Below are positions 1-7,265 of a stretch of 64,000 nucleotides of DNA, piece after piece (position 1 is the stretch's first letter; each line of letters opens with the position of its first letter). Origin of the DNA: Streptomyces sp. V2I9 (GTDB taxonomy: Bacteria > Actinomycetota > Actinomycetes > Streptomycetales > Streptomycetaceae); assembly GCF_030817475.1 (NCBI RefSeq), contig NZ_JAUSZJ010000002.1, forward strand, positions 4,230,626 to 4,294,625. The letters run 5' to 3'. The notes beneath the pieces are model-generated. The model worked only from the letters and a program-made list of their open reading frames with translations, was not told where the DNA came from and made no database searches. Made by a program: the position numbers and the translations under genes.

Positions 1-447
1 TGCGCCCCGCTGATGGGCACGGTCGAGGACCCGGTCCGCTTCCTCGCGCTCTCCGTGTCGGATGCGGCCGAGGACGTCATCGGCGTCATCCGGGGCGGGG
101 CACGCGGCTATGTCACCAAGACGATCACCGGCACCGACCTGGTCGACTCGATCTTCCGGGTCCAGGAGGGCGACGCGGTCTTCTCGCCCCGCCTGGCCGG
201 GTTCGTGCTGGACGCCTTCGCCTCCACGGACGCCCCGCCGGTCGACGAGGACCTGGACCGCCTCACCCAGCGCGAGCGCGAGGTGCTGCGGCTGATCGCG
301 CGCGGCTACGCGTACAAGGAGATCGCCAAGCAGCTGTTCATCTCGGTGAAGACGGTCGAGTCGCACGTCTCGGCGGTGCTGAGGAAGCTCCAGCTCTCCA
401 ACCGGCACGAGCTGACGCGTTGGGCGACGGCCCGCCGGCTGGTCTGA
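1..447 (+). CDS. LuxR/NarL-family response regulator, C-terminal part (cut by window start)
   Basis: The reading frame is open from base 1, so the gene begins before the window. What remains is the end of a receiver domain (the conserved late Lys-Thr region reads GYVTKTI) followed by a LuxR-type helix-turn-helix at about residues 90-140 (LTQREREVLRLIARG, then KTVESHVS). The family consists of cytoplasmic DNA-binding proteins phosphorylated by a partner histidine kinase, which is not visible here. The target genes cannot be told from the sequence. The gene ends 112 bases before a convergent GNAT gene. Confidence 0.9.
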   Translation, partial: CAPLMGTVEDPVRFLALSVSDAAEDVIGVIRGGARGYVTKTITGTDLVDSIFRVQEGDAVFSPRLAGFVLDAFASTDAPPVDEDLDRLTQREREVLRLIARGYAYKEIAKQLFISVKTVESHVSAVLRKLQLSNRHELTRWATARRLV

Positions 448-475
448 GCCGGGCGCGCCGGACGCGGTCTCCGGC

Positions 476-541
476 GGGCCCGCGCTCCGTTCCGGAGTCC
501 GAGGTGGGCCCGCGCTCCGTTCCGGAGTCCGAGGTGGGCCC
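476..541. repeat. 30-bp tandem direct repeat between convergent genes
   Basis: Two full copies of a 30-base unit (starting GGGCCCGCGCTCCG) at 476-505 and 506-535, plus the start of a third. It sits in the gap between the response regulator and the convergent GNAT gene. The copies are identical, which suggests a recent duplication. No strong terminator stem was found here. Confidence 0.85.
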
Positions 542-558
542 GCGACCGGCTCCGGGGC

Positions 559-1332
559 TCAGGCGGGCCCCGGCTCCGGGACCAGCGAGATGTTGAGCTT
601 CTCCCCGATCCGGCGGTAGCCGATGCCCGCGTAGACGCGTTCGACGTCCGGGCCGCCCGGTTCCAGCCAGACCGTCCGGCAGCCCTGGTCGAAGGCCCGT
701 TGCGTCAGCCAGGCGGAGAGCGCCGCCCCGATGCCCCGGCGGCGGAAGCGGGCGGCGACGGCGAGCCCGGCCAGTTCGCTCAGCCCGTCGATCGCGGGCG
801 AGCAGCCCCCGGCCCCGGCGGGCGCGCCGTCGAGGACGGCCAGGGCGGCCACCCCGTCCCCGGCGGCCGCGTCGCGCAGCCACTGGGCCATACCGGCTTC
901 GGGCTCGCCCTCACCGCCGAAGCCCTGGTGCTGGACGCGGGCGGCGTCGGTGAACTCCGCCCCGGTGACCGGCGTGGCGATGCGGAGGCCGTCGACCGGG
1001 TTCGGCGTCCGGAGGTCGTCAGGGGCGCAGGCGAGCAGCGGGGCCCGGTTCTCCACGGTGAAGCCGGCGGCCAGCAGGGCCGGTTCGACGGCCGGGGCCC
1101 AGGCCGGCAGGAACTCCAGGCGGGGGAGCCGCCCGTGCTTTCCGAACGCGTCGACCAGCGCCGCCACGTCGTCCACCGTGGGTTCCGCGCCCCGGTCGGG
1201 GATGGCGTAGTTGGCGTACTTCAGCTCCCATCCGGGGTCGTGCCGGACGGTGAACGGGCCCACCCGGTAGGAGGACGGGGAGCGCAGCGCGAGCGCACGG
1301 GCGTAGTCCTGGACGGCGTTCGCCGGCATCAT
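559..1332 (-). CDS. GNAT family N-acetyltransferase
   Basis: A 257-residue protein whose C-terminal half holds the acetyl-CoA binding motif A of the GNAT fold (ARFRRRGIGAALSAWL, about residues 193-208), followed by a conserved late segment typical of the family. The N-terminal half has no motif that names a substrate. GNAT enzymes transfer acetyl from acetyl-CoA to an amine on a small molecule or protein. The ATG start follows a GAAGGAAC ribosome-binding stretch. It stands alone between a convergent regulator and a codirectional wall hydrolase 42 bases downstream of which it begins no operon that can be seen. Substrate unknown. Confidence 0.85.
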   Translation of the reverse strand: MMPANAVQDYARALALRSPSSYRVGPFTVRHDPGWELKYANYAIPDRGAEPTVDDVAALVDAFGKHGRLPRLEFLPAWAPAVEPALLAAGFTVENRAPLLACAPDDLRTPNPVDGLRIATPVTGAEFTDAARVQHQGFGGEGEPEAGMAQWLRDAAAGDGVAALAVLDGAPAGAGGCSPAIDGLSELAGLAVAARFRRRGIGAALSAWLTQRAFDQGCRTVWLEPGGPDVERVYAGIGYRRIGEKLNISLVPEPGPA

Positions 1333-1374
1333 ACGGGAGTTCCTTCGGCGGGAGGTCGGGACCTGCGCGGCGGA

Positions 1375-2454
1375 CTATGCCACGCGGGTCGCTCCCGCGA
1401 AAGGCATGTCATCGACGGGCGCGATCCGGACCGGCGCTCCGGGGCGCGGGGCGTGGATCATCTGGCCGCCGCCGATGTAGAGGCCGACATGGCTGATCCC
1501 GGAGTAGAAGAAGACCAGGTCGCCGGGGGCCAGTTGGGAGCGCGGGACGCGCTGCCCGGCGTTGATCTGGGTGTAGGTGGTGCGCGGCAGGCTGACGCCG
1601 GCCGCCTTCCATGCCGCCTGGGTCAGGCCGGAGCAGTCGAAGGCGTTCGGGCCGGTCGCGCCCCAGACGTACGGTTTGCCGATCGCGCCGTGTGCGAAGG
1701 CGATGGCCTGCCCCGCACGGGAGTTCGGGGCGGCGACCGGGCCGCCGCGGTCGGCGGAACGGTCGGCGTGGGCGGGGCCGCCGCCGTGCCGGGCGTCGGC
1801 GGAGCGTTCGTAGGCGGCGCGCTGCTCGGCGGTCAGGGTGTCCAGCAGCTTCCGGGCGTCGGCCAGTTTGGTGCGGATCGCGGTGCGGTGCTCACGCAGT
1901 TCGGCACGGCGGGCGGCCAGGCGCTCGCTCTCCCGGTCGGCGCGGGCCTTGACCCGGGTGATCTGGGAGACCTGCCGCTTGATGCTCCGCAGCAGCCCGT
2001 TCTGCCGGACGCCCGCCCGGTCGAGGGAGGAGGCGCGTTCCAGGTAGGCGTCGGGGTCGGAGGAGAGCGCCAGTTGCAGGGCCGGGGCGAGGGTGCCGGA
2101 GCGGTACTGCGCGGTGGCCAGCGATCCCAGGGCGTGCCGGGCGGTGTTGAGGCGGCCGGTGCGGCGGGCCGCCTCGTCGGCCAGGGCGTCCACGGCGCGG
2201 GTGGCGGCGTCCGCCTTCTCCTTCGCCCCGTTGTACCGCTCCGTGGCGACCTCGGCGTCGTGGTACAGCCGGTCCACCTTCGCCCGGACCTGGGAGGCGG
2301 TGGGGGCCGGTTCGGCGGGGGCCGCGCCCGCAGGCGTGACCGAGCCGGCGGTGGCGGCCCCGGCGAGCGCCAGGGTGGCGGCGGTGCGGGCAGCAGAGCC
2401 GGTGAGGGGGCGCTGCTTGGGTTTTCGATGGGCTGACCTGCGGTGCGCTGCCAC
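1375..2454 (-). CDS. Secreted NlpC/P60 peptidoglycan endopeptidase
   Basis: A 359-residue protein with an Arg/Lys-rich start and an Ala-rich signal peptide ending near residue 45 (PAGAAPAEP), a long coiled-coil middle (about 55-215) and a C-terminal NlpC/P60 domain. The catalytic Cys is in AFDCSGLTQAAW and the His in ISHVGLYIGG. Such enzymes cut gamma-D-Glu to diaminopimelate type bonds in wall stem peptides outside the cell. The GTG start is supported by its paralogue at 3152-4324, which has the same GGAAGGA then 9-12 bases then start layout. No c-di-AMP riboswitch like the one of the paralogue could be recognised upstream. Confidence 0.9.
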   Translation of the reverse strand: MAAHRRSAHRKPKQRPLTGSAARTAATLALAGAATAGSVTPAGAAPAEPAPTASQVRAKVDRLYHDAEVATERYNGAKEKADAATRAVDALADEAARRTGRLNTARHALGSLATAQYRSGTLAPALQLALSSDPDAYLERASSLDRAGVRQNGLLRSIKRQVSQITRVKARADRESERLAARRAELREHRTAIRTKLADARKLLDTLTAEQRAAYERSADARHGGGPAHADRSADRGGPVAAPNSRAGQAIAFAHGAIGKPYVWGATGPNAFDCSGLTQAAWKAAGVSLPRTTYTQINAGQRVPRSQLAPGDLVFFYSGISHVGLYIGGGQMIHAPRPGAPVRIAPVDDMPFAGATRVA

Positions 2455-2697
2455 GGGGGCGGCATCCTTCCTCTCGGCTGCCCGCCGGGGAGCGGCGGGT
2501 CCGGGAAGGACGCTAATCCCGGCGCAGGGAAAAGAGGTGCCATGACAGCTATTGCCCTGAAGTGACGTTTCGCCGCTCGCCGATGATCGCCGATGTGACC
2601 CCGTACCGGGTCAAGCCGGTCGATAGCGGAGGAAGTGCGCAAGGAAGGCTTGCCCCACTGCAAGGTAAAACTTTGGCCATGGCTAGGCTCCGGAGCC

Positions 2698-3051
2698 ATG
2701 GACGTACTCATCAACGTTGTCGTCGCCCTCCACATCATCGGCATCGCCTCCCTGCTGGGCGGCTTCCTGACCCAGATGAAGGCCGTGGGCGCCGGGACCG
2801 CCCGGTTCACCCCCGCGATGCTCCACGGTGCGCTGACCATGCTGATCACCGGCATCGCCCTGGTCGGCCTCAACCAGGCCGACGACCAGGCCGTCAACAA
2901 CGTCAAGATCGGCATCAAGCTGGCACTGCTGGTCGTGATCCTCGCCCTGGTCTACGTCAAGCGCGACGAGGAGAAGGTGGACAAGGGCGCGTTCATGGCG
3001 GTCGGCGGGCTGACCGTGGTCAACATCTTCCTCGCCACGGTCTGGACCTGA
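2698..3051 (+). CDS. Small four-helix membrane protein, function unknown
   Basis: A 117-residue protein that is almost all membrane helices (about four: residues 3-23, 40-60, 70-88, 98-115) with short charged loops; the third is followed by the charged loop KRDEEKVDKG. It starts at ATG 2698 rather than further upstream: the -10-like box TAGGCT at 2684-2689 ends 8 bases before this ATG, which fits a leaderless transcript, and no ribosome-binding site precedes it. It lies divergent from the NlpC/P60 gene before it. No domain is recognised beyond a conserved integral membrane protein of Streptomyces. Confidence 0.8.
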   Translation: MDVLINVVVALHIIGIASLLGGFLTQMKAVGAGTARFTPAMLHGALTMLITGIALVGLNQADDQAVNNVKIGIKLALLVVILALVYVKRDEEKVDKGAFMAVGGLTVVNIFLATVWT

Positions 3052-3109
3052 GACTCGCCACGGTCCGGACCTGAGACCGGACGCGGTCCGGACCTGAGAC
3101 CGGACGCGA
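3031..3109. repeat. Three tandem 24-29-bp repeats running over a stop codon
   Basis: The end of the small membrane protein gene (CGGTCTGGACCTGAGAC, with its TGA stop) is repeated nearly unchanged twice downstream (CGGTCCGGACCTGAGAC at 3060 and 3084). It looks like slippage duplication of the 3' end of the gene, so extra stop codons follow the real one. Confidence 0.8.
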
Positions 3110-3151
3110 CACGCCGGGGGCGGCCGGTCACGGACCGCCCCCGCCCCGGTG

Positions 3152-4324
3152 TCACGCGGGCCGCACGCTCCCGTAGATCGGCATGGAGTAGATCGACTCC
3201 TCGCGCACGTTCGCACCCGGCTTCGGAGCGTGGATCATCATCCCCTCGCCCTTGTAGATCCCGACGTGGCTGATGTCGTCGTAGAAGAAGACCAGGTCAC
3301 CCGGTTGCAGATCGGCCGTGGCCACGCGGGTGCCGAACTCGACCTGGTCCCAGGTGGTCCGGGGCAGCGTCACCCCCGCCTCCCGCCAGGCCGCCTGCGT
3401 CAGCCCCGAGCAGTCGTACGACGACGGGCCGGTCGCCCCCCATACGTACGGCTTCCCGATCTGGGCGCGGGCGAAGGCCAGCACCTTCTCCGCCTTGGCG
3501 GCGTAGCCGCTGCCCGTGCCGGAACCGGAGCCGGTCCCCGTACCCGTGCCGCCGCCCGAGGTGCCGCCGGACTCCTCCGCGGCCTCCTCGCGGGCCTTCT
3601 CCTCGGCCGCGGCCCGCTCCTTCGCCTCGGCGGCCTGCCGGGCGGCCAGCCGCGCCGCCTTCTCCCTGGCCTCGGCCTCCTTCTTGCGCTCCAGCTCCGC
3701 CAGCCGCGCCTTCTCCTCGGCCGTCAGCCGGGACAGCAGGCCGCGCGCCTCAGTGAGCTTGCTCTGCACGGCCTTCTTGCTGGAGGCGAGCGTGGCCTGC
3801 GTCTCGGTGAGGGTCTCCAGGCTCTTCACCGCCTCCGCGCGCTTCTTCGCCGCCGACGCCTGCTGCGTACGGAACTCGCTCACGGCCTTCTGCTGCCGCT
3901 CCGTCGCCCGGTCCATCAGCCGGCTCTGGTCGAAGTACCCCTGCGGGTCGTCCGCCAGGAAGAACGTCGCCGTGGGCGCGATGCCGCCGCTGCGGTACTG
4001 GGCCGCCGCGTAGGACCCCAGCGCCCGGCGGGCCTCGTTGATCTTCTCGGTCCGCTTCGCCACGTCGGAGAGCAGCGCGTCGACCTTCTTCTGCTGCGTC
4101 CCGGAGGCGGCCTTGGCCCGGTTGTACTCCTGGGTCGCGGCACCCGCCTGCCGGTACAGGGCGTCGACCTTCTTCCGGACCTCCTCGATCGCGGGCTTCG
4201 GCTCGGCGGGGGCGGCCGTGGCGCTCTGCGTGGAGAGCAGCGTCACGGAGGCCAGCGCGGCCGTCGTCAGCCCGACGGCGGGGGTGGTGCGCACCTTCGT
4301 ACGCGGCTTGCGATGCGATGCCAA
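3152..4324 (-). CDS. Secreted NlpC/P60 peptidoglycan endopeptidase under c-di-AMP riboswitch
   Basis: A 390-residue paralogue of the hydrolase at 1375-2454. It has a signal peptide (cleavage near SATAAPAEP), a long Ala/Glu/Lys coiled coil (about 40-270), a Gly/Ser/Thr linker and a C-terminal NlpC/P60 domain with Cys in SYDCSGLTQAAW and His in DISHVGIYKG. I chose the TTG start at 4324: the box GGAAGGAG abuts the ATG at 4333, too close to serve it, but lies 9 bases from this TTG, and the start then lines up with the paralogue. The enzyme remodels wall peptide stems, and control by c-di-AMP fits a role in wall growth during spore germination or osmotic change (known for this riboswitch class in Streptomyces). 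Confidence 0.88.
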   Translation of the reverse strand: MASHRKPRTKVRTTPAVGLTTAALASVTLLSTQSATAAPAEPKPAIEEVRKKVDALYRQAGAATQEYNRAKAASGTQQKKVDALLSDVAKRTEKINEARRALGSYAAAQYRSGGIAPTATFFLADDPQGYFDQSRLMDRATERQQKAVSEFRTQQASAAKKRAEAVKSLETLTETQATLASSKKAVQSKLTEARGLLSRLTAEEKARLAELERKKEAEAREKAARLAARQAAEAKERAAAEEKAREEAAEESGGTSGGGTGTGTGSGSGTGSGYAAKAEKVLAFARAQIGKPYVWGATGPSSYDCSGLTQAAWREAGVTLPRTTWDQVEFGTRVATADLQPGDLVFFYDDISHVGIYKGEGMMIHAPKPGANVREESIYSMPIYGSVRPA

Positions 4325-4344
4325 GACCGGCATCTCCTTCCGTG

Positions 4345-4547
4345 GACCGCCTACCGGGTTAGCTGTCGGGTTCGGACGGAACGGAAGGCTGTCCTACGGT
4401 CCGCATGCGAGGGCACGGACCGATTCACCCCGGTTCTGCGTGTGGGTCCCCGGTTCCGGACGGCCGGGTCGGCAGAACGGATTCGGCAGAGGTGGCCGTC
4501 GGGCGCGGTTCGCCCCAGGGAGGTACGGATCACCTGAGCGAGCACGC
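4345..4547 (-). promoter_or_regulatory. c-di-AMP riboswitch (ydaO-yuaA class)
   Basis: Read on the minus strand, the leader of the NlpC/P60 gene carries the class hallmarks in order: GCTCGCTCAGGTGATCCG, then GGAACCGGGGACCC, then GGGGTGAATCGG, and at the 3' end GAACCCGACAGCTAACCCGG followed by TAGGCGG. These are the conserved ydaO core elements as I know them from Streptomyces rpfA and NlpC/P60 leaders. The element ends about 20 bases before the TTG start, so binding of c-di-AMP can switch expression of the hydrolase off. Confidence 0.87.
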
Positions 4548-4724
4548 TAGCCAAAGCGCCCCGCCGCTGGGAAGGACGATGAGCGATATGCCCGATACAT
4601 TTTCGTGACCTGCCCGGAACGGAGGTCCCGCACCCCCTCCCACCGGGCACTCCCTCACGGAACGTGCGCGTCCGCTCTCCGTGCGTCCGGTCCCGGACGT
4701 CCGCTCGGCGGCTTCGGCGGAAGG
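4548..4724. other. Divergent intergenic segment between riboswitch and pcrA promoter
   Basis: This is the rest of the 432-base gap between the NlpC/P60 gene and pcrA. It should hold the promoter of the riboswitch transcript on the minus strand; no clear -35/-10 pair was picked out. No ORF here looks coding. Confidence 0.5.
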
Positions 4725-4747
4725 TTGTCGGTGCGTCCGCCTAGACT
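4725..4747 (+). promoter_or_regulatory. PafBC-type (RecA-independent) DNA-damage promoter of pcrA
   Basis: TTGTCGGTG at 4725-4733, eight bases, then TAGACT at 4742-4747. This is an exact match to the TTGTCRGTG-N8-TANNNT promoter that PafBC activates in mycobacteria after DNA damage. The -10 box ends 3 bases before ATG 4751 and 9 bases before ATG 4757, so a transcript would start at or next to 4757. It decides the pcrA start. Confidence 0.8.
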
Positions 4748-4756
4748 CGGATGGCG

Positions 4757-7195
4757 ATGAGCAGCCTCTTTGACGACAGTTTCCTGACCGGCCTCCAGCC
4801 CGCGGAGGACGGCCCCCCGCCGCCCCCCGAGGACCACGCGCCCGAAGCGGTGCCGGAGGGACTCTTCGAGGGCGTCCACGACGCGCCCCCGCCGCCGCGG
4901 GACGGCTATTACCGGGACGGCCACCCGCGCCCGGCGATCGACTCCGCCGCGCTGCTCGACGGGCTGAACACCGAGCAGCGCGCCGCCGTCGTGCACGCCG
5001 GGTCCCCGCTGCTCATCGTCGCCGGGGCCGGCTCCGGCAAGACCCGGGTGCTCACCCACCGCATCGCCCACCTGCTGGCCGAGCGCGGCACCCACCCCGG
5101 TCAGATCCTCGCCATCACCTTCACCAACAAGGCCGCCGGCGAGATGAAGGAGCGCGTCGAGCAGCTCGTCGGCCCGCGCGCCAACGCGATGTGGGTCATG
5201 ACCTTCCACAGCGCGTGCGTCCGCATCCTGCGCCGCGAGTCGAAGAAGCTCGGCTTCACCTCATCGTTCTCGATCTACGACGCCGCCGACTCCAAGCGCC
5301 TGATGGCCCTGGTCTGCCGCGATCTGGACCTGGACCCCAAGCGCTACCCGCCGAAGTCCTTCACCGCCAAGGTCTCCAACCTCAAGAACGAGCTCATCGA
5401 CGAGGAGACCTTCGCCGGGCAGGCGGCGGACGGTTTCGAGAAGACCCTCGCCCAGGCGTACGCGCTCTACCAGGCCCGCCTGCGCGAGGCGAACGCCCTG
5501 GACTTCGACGACATCATCATGACGACGGTCCACCTCCTCCAGGCGTTCCCGGACGTCGCGGAGCACTACCGCCGCCGCTTCCGCCACGTTCTCGTCGACG
5601 AGTACCAGGACACGAACCACGCCCAGTACACGCTGGTACGGGAGCTGGTCGGCCCGGCCGGGGAGCACGACGCCCCCGCCGAGCTGTGCGTGGTCGGTGA
5701 CGCGGACCAGTCGATCTACGCCTTCCGGGGCGCGACCATCCGCAACATCCTCCAGTTCGAGGAGGACTACCCGAGCGCCACGACGATCCTGCTGGAGCAG
5801 AACTACCGCTCCACGCAGACGATCCTCTCCGCCGCCAACGCCGTCATCGAGCGCAACGAGAGCCGCCGCCCCAAGAACCTCTGGACCAACGCCGGCTCCG
5901 GCGCCCGCATCACCGGGTACGTCGCGGACACCGAGCACGACGAGGCCCAGTTCGTCGCGGACGAGATCGACCGGCTCACCGACGCGGGCGACGCCAAGGC
6001 GGGCGACGTCGCGGTCTTCTACCGCACCAACGCCCAGTCGCGTGTCTTCGAGGAGATCCTCATCCGTGTCGGCCTGCCCTACAAGGTCGTCGGCGGCGTG
6101 CGCTTCTACGAGCGCAAGGAGGTCCGGGACGTCCTGGCCTACCTGCGCGTCCTCGCCAACCCGGAGGACACCGTCCCGCTCCGCCGCATCCTCAACGTCC
6201 CCAAGCGCGGCATCGGGGACCGCGCGGAGGCCATGATCGACGCCCTGTCGATGCGCGAGAAGATCTCCTTCCCGCAGGCCCTGCGCCGGGTGGACGAGGC
6301 GTACGGCATGGCCGCCCGCTCGTCCAACGCCGTCAAGCGCTTCAACACGCTGATGGAGGAGCTGCGCACGATCGTCGAGTCCGGCGCCGGGCCCGCCGTC
6401 GTGCTGGAAGCCGTCCTGGAGCGCACGGGCTATCTGGCGGAGCTCCAGTCCTCCACCGACCCCCAGGACGAGACGCGCATCGAGAACCTCCAGGAACTCG
6501 CCGCCGTCGCCCTGGAGTTCGAGCAGGAGCGCGGCGACGAGGAAGGCGCGGGCACCCTCGCGGAGTTCCTGGAGAAGGTCGCCCTCGTCGCGGACTCCGA
6601 CCAGATCCCCGACGAGGACGAGGACGGCTCCGGCGTCATCACGCTGATGACGCTGCACACCGCGAAGGGCCTGGAGTTCCCGGTCGTCTTCCTCACCGGT
6701 CTGGAGGACGGCGTCTTCCCGCACATGCGGGCCCTCGGCCAGACCAAGGAGCTGGAGGAGGAGCGCCGCCTCGCCTACGTCGGCATCACCCGCGCCCGCG
6801 AACGGCTCTACCTGACCCGCGCCGCCATGCGCAGCGCCTGGGGCCAGCCCTCGTACAACCCGCCCTCGCGGTTCCTGGAGGAGATCCCGGAACAGCACCT
6901 GGACTGGCGGCGCAAGGGGCCGATGGCGGCCCCCGCCGGACCCACCTCCGGCATCACGTCCTCGCTCTCCTCCTCGCGCTCCCGCTCCGGCCCCTCGGGC
7001 TTCGCCACCCGGCGCGGGGCGGAGAAGCCCACGGTCGCCCTGGCGGTCGGGGACCGGGTCACGCACGACCAGTTCGGCCTGGGCACGGTGACGGCCGTCG
7101 AGGGCCACGGCGACCAGGCCAAGGCGACGGTCGACTTCGGCGACGAGCGCCCGAAGAAGCTGCTCCTGCGGTACGCGCCGGTCGAGAAGCTGTAG
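4757..7195 (+). CDS. pcrA: ATP-dependent DNA helicase PcrA (UvrD family)
   Basis: An 812-residue superfamily 1A helicase. Walker A is GAGSGKT near residue 90, motif II is LVDEYQDTNH near 280, motif IV/V lies around TLHTAKGLEFPVVF, and motif VI is AYVGITRARERLY. The last 50 residues (VGDRVTHDQFGLGTVTAVEG) form the Tudor-like domain that PcrA uses to bind RNA polymerase. The enzyme unwinds DNA 3' to 5' in excision repair and transcription-linked repair. An ATG at 4751 also exists, but the damage promoter just upstream makes the ATG at 4757 the likely leaderless start. The gene has an acidic, Pro-rich N-terminal extension of about 60 residues usual in actinomycetes. Confidence 0.95.
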   Translation: MSSLFDDSFLTGLQPAEDGPPPPPEDHAPEAVPEGLFEGVHDAPPPPRDGYYRDGHPRPAIDSAALLDGLNTEQRAAVVHAGSPLLIVAGAGSGKTRVLTHRIAHLLAERGTHPGQILAITFTNKAAGEMKERVEQLVGPRANAMWVMTFHSACVRILRRESKKLGFTSSFSIYDAADSKRLMALVCRDLDLDPKRYPPKSFTAKVSNLKNELIDEETFAGQAADGFEKTLAQAYALYQARLREANALDFDDIIMTTVHLLQAFPDVAEHYRRRFRHVLVDEYQDTNHAQYTLVRELVGPAGEHDAPAELCVVGDADQSIYAFRGATIRNILQFEEDYPSATTILLEQNYRSTQTILSAANAVIERNESRRPKNLWTNAGSGARITGYVADTEHDEAQFVADEIDRLTDAGDAKAGDVAVFYRTNAQSRVFEEILIRVGLPYKVVGGVRFYERKEVRDVLAYLRVLANPEDTVPLRRILNVPKRGIGDRAEAMIDALSMREKISFPQALRRVDEAYGMAARSSNAVKRFNTLMEELRTIVESGAGPAVVLEAVLERTGYLAELQSSTDPQDETRIENLQELAAVALEFEQERGDEEGAGTLAEFLEKVALVADSDQIPDEDEDGSGVITLMTLHTAKGLEFPVVFLTGLEDGVFPHMRALGQTKELEEERRLAYVGITRARERLYLTRAAMRSAWGQPSYNPPSRFLEEIPEQHLDWRRKGPMAAPAGPTSGITSSLSSSRSRSGPSGFATRRGAEKPTVALAVGDRVTHDQFGLGTVTAVEGHGDQAKATVDFGDERPKKLLLRYAPVEKL

Positions 7196-7204
7196 GCCGG
7201 GAAC

Positions 7205-7242
7205 GGACGGAGGGGGAGGGCCTCGGCCCTCCCCCTCCGTCC
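7205..7242. terminator. Bidirectional terminator between pcrA and M23 peptidase
   Basis: A perfect 18-base stem (GGACGGAGGGGGAGGGCC at 7205-7222, complement at 7225-7242) with almost no loop. It lies between two convergent genes and can serve both. Confidence 0.85.
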
Positions 7243-7265
7243 ACGTACTGTTCCGGCCGCGCCCG

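Noticed and set aside
476..541. Tandem repeat as a CRISPR array
   Set aside because: Copies are directly adjoining with no spacers; the same holds for 11016-11072 and 44247-44316.
700..2436. 578-residue plus-strand frame over the GNAT and NlpC/P60 genes
   Set aside because: Low-complexity Gly/Arg/Val product from the antisense of two well-supported genes; no domain.
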